The notes under the pieces are model-generated. The model ran no database searches. It had not been told where the DNA came from and saw only the letters and a program-made list of their open reading frames with translations. This document shows, piece after piece, positions 6,869 through 14,076 of a stretch of 15,867 nt of DNA; within the stretch, counting starts at the first letter, position 1, and every line of letters starts with the position of its first letter. Made by a program: the position numbers and the translations under genes. This DNA comes from Flavobacteriales bacterium (lineage in GTDB: Bacteria > Bacteroidota > Bacteroidia > Flavobacteriales_D > Crocinitomicaceae), in NCBI GenBank assembly GCA_947496835.1, contig CANMFV010000008.1, positions 1 through 15,867 of the forward strand, given 5' to 3'.

Positions 6869-7297
6869 ATGGCAAAGGTCAAAAAATACGAACTGGTAAT
6901 TGAAGATGAATCGACCTTAGAAATTTTTGGTGTTTCATCTGCATTTGCTGATTACCGCTTAGCTTGGGAGTTAAATCAATGTTTAGATGTAAACCTAATA
7001 AAGTCAAGTGATGTATTTGAAATTCGGCCAAATAAGTCAAAAGACCTTGTGACATTTCGGTATTTTTCTTTCTTTGACGACGAATGTTTGACCCGTTTTT
7101 ATTTGATAAAAAATAAACAAGACAATGGGGCCTTTCATCCAGAACACGCAATGATTGATTATTTCGTCGTTGTACGTGAGAATTATTCTTTTGAGAAGGG
7201 AATTTTACTTGAAAAACTAAGAAAGATTAATGGGATAGTTGCAGTGTTCGATTTTCCTGTAGATAATTTTGATATGATTGCATATTTAACGAGTTAA
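6869..7297 (+). CDS. IPExxxVDY family protein
   Basis: A 142-residue cytoplasmic protein. Residues 7-40 (YELVIEDES, then SSAFADYRLAWELNQCL) and the segment HPEHAMIDYF at 90-99 match the Bacteroidota IPExxxVDY family; here the namesake residues are HPE and IDY rather than IPE and VDY. The family has no known function, although its gene is often beside pyruvate kinase, as here: pyk begins two bases after this stop, so both genes are surely co-transcribed. The start was chosen at 6869 because the promoter-like box at 6853-6860 would otherwise lie inside the gene and because homology-like sequence begins only at the following KKYEL. Confidence 0.82.
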   Translation: MAKVKKYELVIEDESTLEIFGVSSAFADYRLAWELNQCLDVNLIKSSDVFEIRPNKSKDLVTFRYFSFFDDECLTRFYLIKNKQDNGAFHPEHAMIDYFVVVRENYSFEKGILLEKLRKINGIVAVFDFPVDNFDMIAYLTS

Positions 7298-7299
7298 AA

Positions 7300-8718
7300 A
7301 TGAAAAAAACAAAAATAGTAGCAACCCTTGGACCAGCCTCGTTGAAAAGAGAAGTGCTTAAAAACATGATGTTGGAAGGATTAAATGTCTGCCGTTTAAA
7401 TTTCTCACATGGTTCGCATGAGGATCATGCTGGTGCGGTGGAATTAATTCGTTCATTGAACGAAGAACTTGGATTAAATGTAGCGATACTGGCTGATTTA
7501 CAAGGTCCAAAAATTCGTACCAATGAAATGGAAAACAACGGTGTTCCATTGGAAAATGGGGAAGAAATTTTATTGGTGGTGGACAAGGTTGTCGGAAACA
7601 AAGAACGGTTTTCGATTAATTACACCTTACTACCAAAAGAGGTTAAAGCAGGTGAACGCATTCTTTTAGACGATGGTAAAATTGTTTTAGAAGTACGTGA
7701 AACCGATGGTCATTCCACTATTCGCTGTGAAATTATTCAAGGAGGGATTCTTTCTTCCAAAAAAGGTGTGAACTTCCCTAATACGAAGATATCTATGCCT
7801 TCGTTAACGGAAAAAGACATTGCAGATTTAGAATTTGCATTAAAGCATCAAGTAGATTGGATTGGTTTATCCTTCGTCCGTTCCCAAGAAGATATTATTG
7901 ACTTGAAAGCAAGAATTGCAGCCAATAACCACCATGCAAAAGTTATTGCAAAAATTGAAAAACCGGAGGCACTTGAAAACATTGATGCGATTATTGCAGA
8001 AAGTGATGGATTAATGGTCGCTCGCGGCGATTTAGGTGTGGAAGTTCCGTATCAAACGGTTCCATCGATTCAGAAAATGTTAATTTCTAAATGTATATCA
8101 TCTGCGAAACCTGTCATCGTGGCGACACAAATGATGGAGTCAATGATGTCTAATTTAACACCGAGTCGCGCTGAGGTAAATGATGTCGCAAATGCAGTTT
8201 TGGATGGAGCAGATGCGGTCATGCTAAGTGGCGAGACATCTGTTGGGTCATACCCAGTTCAGGTGATTCAAACCATGGCAAACATCATCAAGGAGATGGA
8301 GAAACACAGCGCCATGTACAATAAAGAAGAATTGCCCATTAGAAATAGCGAGCGTTTCATTTCAGATTCGATTTGTTTCAATGCATGTCGTTTGTCCCAA
8401 CGCGTAGAAGCAGATGCCATTATCACCATGTCGTTTTCTGGTTATACTGCCTATAAAATTGCTTCTCAACGTCCAAATAGTCAAATTTATGTATTCACGA
8501 GTAATCGAAATATTTTGACTCAATTGAATTTATTGTGGGGAGTTAGAGCATTCTATTACGATAAACTCATTTCCACAGATCATACGATTGCGGACATTAA
8601 ATACTTCATGAAGTCAAATGGTTACCTTAACGTGGGAGATTTGGTGATTAATATCGCTTCGATTCCATTAGAGGACCTTGGTGCATCCAACATGTTGAAA
8701 TTAAGTTACGTCGATTAA
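7300..8718 (+). CDS. pyk: Pyruvate kinase
   Basis: A complete 472-residue protein of normal bacterial length. It catalyses phosphoenolpyruvate + ADP to pyruvate + ATP, the last step of glycolysis, in the cytoplasm. Visible signatures: TKIVATLGPAS at the N-terminus, CRLNFSHGSHEDH at 31-43 (substrate and cation-binding Arg/Asn/Ser), LADLQGPKIRT at 65-74, the active-site block AKIEKPEALENIDAII at 217-232 with the catalytic Lys, MVARGDLGVE at 239-248 (metal-binding Glu/Asp), and PVIVATQMMESM at 271-282. The B domain (about 75-165) and the C-terminal allosteric domain (about 345-472) are both present. It follows the IPExxxVDY gene by two bases. A promoter-like element for recJ overlaps its stop codon. 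Confidence 0.97.
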   Translation: MKKTKIVATLGPASLKREVLKNMMLEGLNVCRLNFSHGSHEDHAGAVELIRSLNEELGLNVAILADLQGPKIRTNEMENNGVPLENGEEILLVVDKVVGNKERFSINYTLLPKEVKAGERILLDDGKIVLEVRETDGHSTIRCEIIQGGILSSKKGVNFPNTKISMPSLTEKDIADLEFALKHQVDWIGLSFVRSQEDIIDLKARIAANNHHAKVIAKIEKPEALENIDAIIAESDGLMVARGDLGVEVPYQTVPSIQKMLISKCISSAKPVIVATQMMESMMSNLTPSRAEVNDVANAVLDGADAVMLSGETSVGSYPVQVIQTMANIIKEMEKHSAMYNKEELPIRNSERFISDSICFNACRLSQRVEADAIITMSFSGYTAYKIASQRPNSQIYVFTSNRNILTQLNLLWGVRAFYYDKLISTDHTIADIKYFMKSNGYLNVGDLVINIASIPLEDLGASNMLKLSYVD

Positions 8719-8723
8719 TTTTG
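8695..8723 (+). promoter_or_regulatory. Candidate recJ promoter inside the pyk 3' end
   Basis: TTG at 8695-8697, an 18-nt spacer, then TAATTTTG at 8716-8723, a full match to the Bacteroidetes promoter. The -7 box begins with the TAA stop codon of pyk. Transcription would start near 8728, leaving a leader of about 45 nt before recJ. Confidence 0.55.
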
Positions 8724-8774
8724 ATGTATTCATCTCAAAAAAAATGCTTAACTTGAAAGTAAAGAACAAGTGAG

Positions 8775-10496
8775 ATGGAAAAAAAATGGGTGTTTCAACC
8801 AGCGGTTGATGGGGAATTAGCAGGTGCTTTAAGTCAACAATTGAAGGTCGATTTGTTCGTCGCTGAATTATTAATTCAACGCGGACTTCGTTCCGAGTTA
8901 GAAGCAAGACAATTTTTCCGTCCAAGTTTAGATGAATTGCATGATCCATTTCTGATGAAGGATATGGATGCGGCAGTAAATCGCATCAATCAAGCGATAA
9001 AAAATCAAGAAGGAATTCTCCTTTTTGGCGATTACGATGTCGATGGTACGACTGCGGTTGCCCTTATGTATGAACAATTAATAAAATTCCATCCGAATGT
9101 ACATTATTACATTCCTGATCGCTACAAAGAAGGATATGGCTTAAGTCAACAAGGCATTGATTACGCACAAGCTGAAAAATGCTCCTTGATTATTACCCTT
9201 GATTGCGGAATAAAGTCGAATCATTTCGTACAGGAAGCAAAAAAACAGGGAATTGATTTCATTATTTGTGACCACCATCAGCCAGGGGATGAATTACCAG
9301 CGGCAATTGTGTTAGATCCTAAACGAAATGATTGTTTCTACCCTTTTAAAGAATTGTCCGGATGCGGCGTTGGATTTAAATTAATGCAGGCACTTCATAT
9401 TGATCACGGAACTTCGTTTGATTCACTTTTCGAAAGTTTAGATTTATTGGCTTTAAGTATTGGAGCTGATATTGTTGATGTGACGGGTGAAAACCGGATT
9501 CTTTGTCACCATGGACTCATTCGATTAAATCAACATCCGAGAAAAGCTTTCGAAGAATTACTGACATTAGCAGGTAAAAAGCTCCCACTCAATTTAACCG
9601 ATGTCGTTTTTGTAATAGCACCTAGAGTAAATGCCGCGGGAAGAATCCGCAGTGGTAAAACGGCAGTCGATTGGATGTTGTCTTCAAATGAACAAGAAAT
9701 AAAACAATTGGCGCAGGAAATCCATGATGACAATACCTTACGACGTACCATTGATCAATCTATTACGGAAGAGGCGCTCCTGCAAATTACACGTGATAAA
9801 GATCATCCCACCCAAAGTACAAACCTCGTTTTTCAAAAGGATTGGCATAAAGGTGTGGTTGGAATCGTTGCTTCGCGCATCATTGAATCTCATTACCGTC
9901 CAACGATTGTTTTAACAGAATCAAATGGACTATTAACCGGTTCCGCAAGAAGTGTAGGCTCGATTAATCTTTACGATGTTTTGGAGTCTTGTAAGGAGCA
10001 TCTCACCCAATTTGGTGGACATCATTACGCAGCCGGATTAACCATGCCGAAGGAAAATTTAACGGCTTTTCGCTTAGCGTTTGACCAGGAAGTTAAACGA
10101 CGTTTGGATGGCGCTGCATTGGAAGCGTTACAACCCATTGATATAAACATTGACTTGAATGACATTCAAACGGTGTGGAACGGAAAGATACCGCGAATAA
10201 AAAAAATCATCGATGCTTTTGAACCGTTTGGACCAGGAAATATGAAACCGGTTTTTTGTACGCAGGAACTATACGCAACGGATGCACGTATTTTGAAAGA
10301 AAAACATTTGAAATTACGCGTTGCACAAGCAAATTCCAAATTGGCGTTTGACGCCATAGGATTTAATTTTGCGGAGAAGGAGGCATTCACCTTGAAAGGC
10401 ATGCCCTTTGAAATGGCTTACACCCTTGAAACAAATGAATTCAATGGAAAAACGAATCTGCAGTTCAATATAAAGGACATCCGTGCATTGGAATGA
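8775..10496 (+). CDS. recJ: Single-stranded-DNA-specific 5'-3' exonuclease RecJ
   Basis: A complete 573-residue DHH-family nuclease, of usual RecJ length. It degrades single-stranded DNA from the 5' end in recombinational and mismatch repair, using Mn/Mg ions. Visible motifs: LLFGDYDVDGTTA at 82-94 (motif I aspartates), TLDCG at 141-145, CDHHQPGD at 165-172 (the DHH motif), RVNAAGRI about 278-285, the DHHA1 signature GGHHYAAG at 414-421, and an OB-fold region after 450. The ATG at 8775 is chosen because the first residues (KKWVF) are usual for the family. No terminator separates it from pyk; a promoter-like element overlaps the pyk end. The recJ 3' end in turn holds the probable ribE promoter. 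Confidence 0.95.
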   Translation: MEKKWVFQPAVDGELAGALSQQLKVDLFVAELLIQRGLRSELEARQFFRPSLDELHDPFLMKDMDAAVNRINQAIKNQEGILLFGDYDVDGTTAVALMYEQLIKFHPNVHYYIPDRYKEGYGLSQQGIDYAQAEKCSLIITLDCGIKSNHFVQEAKKQGIDFIICDHHQPGDELPAAIVLDPKRNDCFYPFKELSGCGVGFKLMQALHIDHGTSFDSLFESLDLLALSIGADIVDVTGENRILCHHGLIRLNQHPRKAFEELLTLAGKKLPLNLTDVVFVIAPRVNAAGRIRSGKTAVDWMLSSNEQEIKQLAQEIHDDNTLRRTIDQSITEEALLQITRDKDHPTQSTNLVFQKDWHKGVVGIVASRIIESHYRPTIVLTESNGLLTGSARSVGSINLYDVLESCKEHLTQFGGHHYAAGLTMPKENLTAFRLAFDQEVKRRLDGAALEALQPIDINIDLNDIQTVWNGKIPRIKKIIDAFEPFGPGNMKPVFCTQELYATDARILKEKHLKLRVAQANSKLAFDAIGFNFAEKEAFTLKGMPFEMAYTLETNEFNGKTNLQFNIKDIRALE

Positions 10497-10515
10497 CGAT
10501 TTTCACGTAAATTTG
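10488..10515 (+). promoter_or_regulatory. Candidate promoter of the riboflavin synthase gene, overlapping the recJ stop
   Basis: TTG at 10488-10490 in the last codons of recJ, a 17-nt spacer, then TAAATTTG at 10508-10515. The box ends 6 nt before the ATG at 10522, implying a leader of only a few bases. No FMN riboswitch-like structure can fit in this space. Confidence 0.6.
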
Positions 10516-10521
10516 AACACG

Positions 10522-11103
10522 ATGTTTACAGGAATTATAGAAGAAATGGGATTGGTGACGGAAATTCGTCAAGATGGGGGAAATGTACATTTTACCATCC
10601 AATCAAACTTAAGCAATGAATTGAAAATTGACCAGAGTGTCGCACACAATGGGTGTTGTTTGACTGTTGTTGGACTGAGTCCCGATCAACACGTTGTCAC
10701 AGCGATTCATGAGACCTTGCAGAAAACTAATCTCGGCCGTTGGGTACTAGGATCAAAAATCAATTTGGAACGCTGTATGAGTTTAAATGGACGTCTAGAC
10801 GGACACATTGTACAAGGTCACGTCGATGGTTTAGCAAAGTGTGTTTCAATCACTGATGAAAATGGAAGCTGGCGTTACCGTTTTGACTATCAATCCGAAT
10901 TTGTAACGGTTGAAAAAGGATCAGTCACCATTAACGGCACAAGTTTAACGGTAGTAGATTCGGAAGATCAATCTTTTGCCGTATGCATCATTCCTTACAC
11001 CTATGAACATACGAATTTTCACACCTTAGCTGTAGGCGATGAGGTAAACTTGGAATTCGATATTATTGGGAAATACGTGGCTCGTTTAATGAGTAAAGGG
11101 TGA
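10522..11103 (+). CDS. ribE: Riboflavin synthase, alpha subunit
   Basis: A 193-residue enzyme that dismutates two molecules of 6,7-dimethyl-8-ribityllumazine into riboflavin, the last step of vitamin B2 synthesis (also called ribC in enterobacteria). The start is the ATG at 10522, giving the family-invariant MFTGIIEEMG; a longer frame from 10483 would add 13 unrelated residues overlapping recJ and the promoter. Two lumazine-binding repeats are clear: SVAHNGCCLTVV at 39-50 parallels SVTINGTSLTVV at 134-145, and the second repeat opens with LDGHIVQGHVDG at 92-103. Other rib genes are not in this window, so the pathway is dispersed. A bidirectional hairpin terminator follows. Confidence 0.95.
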   Translation: MFTGIIEEMGLVTEIRQDGGNVHFTIQSNLSNELKIDQSVAHNGCCLTVVGLSPDQHVVTAIHETLQKTNLGRWVLGSKINLERCMSLNGRLDGHIVQGHVDGLAKCVSITDENGSWRYRFDYQSEFVTVEKGSVTINGTSLTVVDSEDQSFAVCIIPYTYEHTNFHTLAVGDEVNLEFDIIGKYVARLMSKG

Positions 11104-11140
11104 CAACCTCCACAGCAGTTTAAACAAATTAAAATAACAT

Positions 11141-11173
11141 AAAAAAGGCGGATAAATCCGCCTTTCTTTATTT
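11141..11173. terminator. Bidirectional intrinsic terminator between ribE and the TPR gene
   Basis: A GC-rich 9-bp perfect stem (aaaggcgga at 11144-11152, tccgccttt at 11157-11165) closes a taaa tetraloop. It is flanked by A residues on the left (11141-11146) and a T-rich stretch on the right to about 11173, so it can stop transcription from both convergent genes (ribE on plus, the TPR gene on minus). Confidence 0.9.
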
Positions 11174-11183
11174 AAATAGGGTT

Positions 11184-12788
11184 TTATTTAATTCCCAATG
11201 CTGTTTTTGCTGTCGCATCGTTTGGATCGATTTGCAAAATGATTTCGTAGAATGATTTTGTTTTATCTAAATCTTTCGCTGTTGATTTTGCATAATAGTC
11301 ACATAGGTAACGACAAGCTTCCAACATCATGCTCTTGTTCGCTGGTGTTGCTCTCTCTTCAGGCTTAACTAACTCAACGATTTTTTCATAGTATGGCTGT
11401 GCTGCCCATCGCTCATTCGCAGAATCTAACTTGTAATTACTTCGCGCTCTCCATAAATAAGCAGGAGTATAGCTAGGCGATAATCGAAGTACGCGAGCGA
11501 ATGCAGAGTCTGCAAGTACGTAATCTTTCGGCCCACTATAGATTGCCTTTCCTAATTCATATTCCTCCGCTGAAGTTAAAACAACCAATTTCGCACGTTT
11601 AGCATAAAGTTCGATTACCTTATCGAATTTTTTAGCTTTAAAGTACTTAGTTGCAACTTCTCCTGTCAATTCTTTCGCAGCGATTTCATTTACCGCAATA
11701 GCTTTTTCGTATTCGATAAGTCCTAGAGAATCCATTCCCATTTTCATTAAAAGCCCACCTTTTGTTTTATAGTCTAGGTAGCTAATCATGTTTGCAGGAA
11801 CAATTGCAAAGAAACGGTTTGACGCTTCCAATCCATTTTTAAACGAAGAACTATCTGTGCTACATTCTAGGTAAGAGAATGCAAGCATACGTTCGGTGTA
11901 AAAATTAGAGAAATTCATCGCATTTAAGTTTTTCACTTCTACAATTGCTTCACAGTATTGTTTTGCATTGAAAAGCGCATTGGTGTATAGGTAACGAGCT
12001 TCCAAGTTGTTGTTTAACTTCAAGTATTTCTGCCAATCATCAATTGCGGCTTTTTTCTTTCCGAAAAGCATGTTTAACTCAGCATTCGCGCGATAAGCCG
12101 GTGCATATGTGGAGTCAATTTGTTTCGCTTGCTTGTACATTTCATTCGCTTTCTCTTGATTTTGAGCTGCCTGGTAAATTTTAGCTACGCGTACAACTCC
12201 ACGTGGAGATTTTGGATTGATGTCCAAAACAGCCAAGTATGACTTAATAGCTAAGCTCGCATTATCTGGTGTTTTTGCATAAAGAGCATCACCTTTTAAC
12301 AATAGATTGTCTTCGTTTTTAGGATCCTTAACAATTGCTTCCTCTAAAAGTAACAATGCTTGATCGTAATCTTTTACGTCAGACTTAATGAAAATTTTCG
12401 CCATCCCACGAATTACTTCCGCACGCTTTAATTTGTCTTTTTTAGTCAAGGCAAATGCTTTGTCGAACTCTATTTTCGCTTCTGGTTTCTTCCCATCAAT
12501 CCAAAGTACACGTCCCGCGGCTACAAATGGCAATGCACGAAGTTTATCCACTTCAAAACTTTTGTTCCACATCATTTTCGCAGAATCTACAAGTCCTTTG
12601 TCAAAATAACAGTCACCATAGTAAAAGTATAATTCACCGTTCATTGGATCTGCTTTCACTAATGCTGCAAAATCTTTTATTGCATCAGCATAACGTTCGT
12701 TATCCGTTTTGTAAATGGCATCTTTTAAGGTTTGACCAAAAGTTAAACTACTTAAAAATGCGGCTCCGATTAAAAATAAGGTTTTCAT
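11184..12788 (-). CDS. Periplasmic tetratricopeptide repeat (TPR) protein
   Basis: A 534-residue protein with a signal peptide (MKTLFLIGAAFLSSLTFGQ, cleavage around residue 18-19) and helical repeats through nearly all of the mature chain. TPR-like units are visible, for example DPMNGELYFYYGDCYFDKG near 46-64, NPKSPRGVVRVAKIYQAAQN and SPSYTPAYLWRARSNYKLD, ending with IDPNDATAKTALGIK. TPR solenoids mediate protein-protein contacts; the partner is unknown. It follows the PstS-like lipoprotein gene by about 95 nt on the same strand and has its own strong promoter match. A TPR gene after exbD-tonB-binding-protein genes is an arrangement I associate with Bacteroidota, which suggests a link to the envelope energy cluster, but this is inference. 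Not known to be enzymatic. Confidence 0.8.
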   Translation of the reverse strand: MKTLFLIGAAFLSSLTFGQTLKDAIYKTDNERYADAIKDFAALVKADPMNGELYFYYGDCYFDKGLVDSAKMMWNKSFEVDKLRALPFVAAGRVLWIDGKKPEAKIEFDKAFALTKKDKLKRAEVIRGMAKIFIKSDVKDYDQALLLLEEAIVKDPKNEDNLLLKGDALYAKTPDNASLAIKSYLAVLDINPKSPRGVVRVAKIYQAAQNQEKANEMYKQAKQIDSTYAPAYRANAELNMLFGKKKAAIDDWQKYLKLNNNLEARYLYTNALFNAKQYCEAIVEVKNLNAMNFSNFYTERMLAFSYLECSTDSSSFKNGLEASNRFFAIVPANMISYLDYKTKGGLLMKMGMDSLGLIEYEKAIAVNEIAAKELTGEVATKYFKAKKFDKVIELYAKRAKLVVLTSAEEYELGKAIYSGPKDYVLADSAFARVLRLSPSYTPAYLWRARSNYKLDSANERWAAQPYYEKIVELVKPEERATPANKSMMLEACRYLCDYYAKSTAKDLDKTKSFYEIILQIDPNDATAKTALGIK

Positions 12789-12823
12789 TTTGTTTGTTTT
12801 TTTATGCTAATCAATTTGCTTGC

Positions 12824-12854
12824 CAAAAATAGCTTTGTTTTATGGTTTGACAAA
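12824..12854 (-). promoter_or_regulatory. Promoter of the TPR gene
   Basis: On the minus strand TTTG (12854-12851), a 19-nt spacer, and TATTTTTG (12831-12824) give a full match to the extended Bacteroidetes consensus TTTG-N19-TAnnTTTG, the best in the window. Transcription would start near 12819, giving a leader of about 30 A-rich bases before the ATG at 12788. Confidence 0.75.
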
Positions 12855-12883
12855 AAAAAGCTGTGATAAATGATATAGATTTA

Positions 12884-13804
12884 TTATTTGGAACTGATTT
12901 GAATGAGTCGAACCGGGTTATTGGCTGGTACTAACTCTGATTTATGAATAATGATTTGTCCTTTTTCGCCCATCATAAAGTTTACGAATCCAGAATTTAA
13001 TCCAGCCCGACTGCCTTTGTTGATCATCCAAACATCGCGAATGAGTGGGTATTCTTTGGTGTAAATTAACCCACTAATTGGCTTGAATGATTCACCTTCC
13101 TCGGTAAGTTTGACATCCATCACACGAATCCCAGCTAAAAAGTTCAGCACTTCAAAGTCCTCTTGATTGGAAATCCAATTTAGCCCAATGATACCGATGG
13201 CATTCTTGTTGTTTTTAACATAATTGATTACCTCTTCATTTGATTTTGCAGCGAAGACATTGCTGGATAATTTATCTGTTTGAAGCATGTCGGTAATGTA
13301 ATTGAAATTCGCTGAGTTCATTTGGTCAAAAACCACAGAAATCGATTGTTTAGACGTAGGCCAAACACTGTTTTTATCGGTGAGAATTTTTCTAAGTCTT
13401 GGAATACTAATCGTGGTATCGGAATTGTCAGGATTAACAATCAATGCAACAGCGTCTAGTGCAATGCGGTCACTGCTTACTTCCACATTTTTACTTTTGA
13501 GGTATTTTTTTTCAGCTTTGGTGAAGTCACGTGTAATCGTAATGGTTTTAACATGTCCATCAAAAAATGCCTTGATGATTTTCCCTTCCGGAAGATACTT
13601 GGCAGTAATATCAGCTTTAGGATTCAAACTTTCAAAGGTTGAAATCGACGTTTCAAAAAGCGGTTTAAATGATTCCTCAACATAGACAACTGCTTTACCA
13701 CGTCCATGTGTTTCTTTCACATATGCCAATGGATTCTGAGGGGAATCACACGCAACGAAAGTTCCAACTAAAAAAAGCGATAGAAAAAAAATGTGTCGAT
13801 TCAT
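12884..13804 (-). CDS. PstS-like substrate-binding lipoprotein
   Basis: A 306-residue protein with a lipoprotein signal ending FVAC, so Cys19 is the likely lipidated residue. The mature part resembles the PBP-like fold of phosphate-binding PstS: an N-terminal strand and helix (VVYVEESFKPLFETSISTFE), the R-x-F/L-T-x-x-E element at RDFTKAE near 92-98, IALDAVALIVNPDN, and IGIIGLNWIS in the second lobe. The typical phosphate-loop Ser residues of true PstS are not obvious, so the ligand is uncertain. No ABC permease or ATPase is present in this window. Its ATG overlaps the stop of the small membrane protein (ATGA, 13801-13804), so the two are translationally coupled. It ends with tandem TAA codons. 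Confidence 0.78.
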   Translation of the reverse strand: MNRHIFFLSLFLVGTFVACDSPQNPLAYVKETHGRGKAVVYVEESFKPLFETSISTFESLNPKADITAKYLPEGKIIKAFFDGHVKTITITRDFTKAEKKYLKSKNVEVSSDRIALDAVALIVNPDNSDTTISIPRLRKILTDKNSVWPTSKQSISVVFDQMNSANFNYITDMLQTDKLSSNVFAAKSNEEVINYVKNNKNAIGIIGLNWISNQEDFEVLNFLAGIRVMDVKLTEEGESFKPISGLIYTKEYPLIRDVWMINKGSRAGLNSGFVNFMMGEKGQIIIHKSELVPANNPVRLIQISSK

Positions 13805-14016
13805 ATGCGTTCGTTTTGTTGCTTAGTTGTTTTAAAGTCTTTGTAAATACGCGAAAAGCGATAGCTGGCGTACAGAACTAAAACGACAATGGTGGTGATT
13901 CTTTTCCAACCGTTCAGGTAAGGTACCACATCTTTGAAGGCGAGCATGGCAGCAAAAATGAATGCCACGACAACCACGAGTCCACCGGTGATGTTTTGAA
14001 TGATGTTTGTTTTCAT
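13801..14016 (-). CDS. Small two-helix membrane protein in the exbD-tonB cluster
   Basis: A 71-residue protein of unknown function. Two hydrophobic segments (about 11-30 and 41-59) are joined by a short loop, and a basic tail (RFSRIYKDFKTTKQQNERI) is probably cytoplasmic, giving a hairpin with both ends inside. The start is the ATG at 14014-14016; a longer frame beginning with GTG/ATG-like codons near 14037 would start inside the terminator stem and is rejected. Its stop overlaps the start of the lipoprotein gene by 4 bp, implying coupled synthesis and possibly interaction with that protein. It lies 60 nt downstream of tonB, with a hairpin between. Confidence 0.7.
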   Translation of the reverse strand: MKTNIIQNITGGLVVVVAFIFAAMLAFKDVVPYLNGWKRITTIVVLVLYASYRFSRIYKDFKTTKQQNERI

Positions 14017-14022
14017 ATTGAC

Positions 14023-14057
14023 AAAAAAAATCCCCAATCGAAAATTCTATTGGGGAT
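14023..14057 (-). terminator. Terminator-like hairpin between tonB and the small membrane protein gene
   Basis: A perfect 9-bp stem (atccccaat at 14030-14038 with attggggat at 14049-14057) has a 10-nt loop; read on the minus strand it is followed by eight T residues (14030-14023). That is a standard intrinsic terminator for exbD-tonB. It ends only 6 nt before the next ATG (14016), and I see no promoter in between, so the downstream genes appear to depend on read-through. Confidence 0.8.
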
Positions 14058-14076
14058 CTATAAAAAAGGGTTATTT

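Noticed and set aside
10483..10521. Riboflavin synthase starting inside recJ
   Set aside because: The family begins with MFTGII at 10522, and the promoter box would otherwise be inside the gene.
10497..10521. FMN riboswitch before riboflavin synthase
   Set aside because: Only 25 nt separate recJ from the gene, too short for an RFN element, and no matching structure is seen in the recJ 3' end.
12852..12884. Terminator after the PstS-like gene (ataaat/atttat stem followed by a T8 run on the minus strand)
   Set aside because: The stem is only 6 A/T pairs with 6 unpaired bases before the T-run, and the T-run end forms part of the TPR gene promoter.
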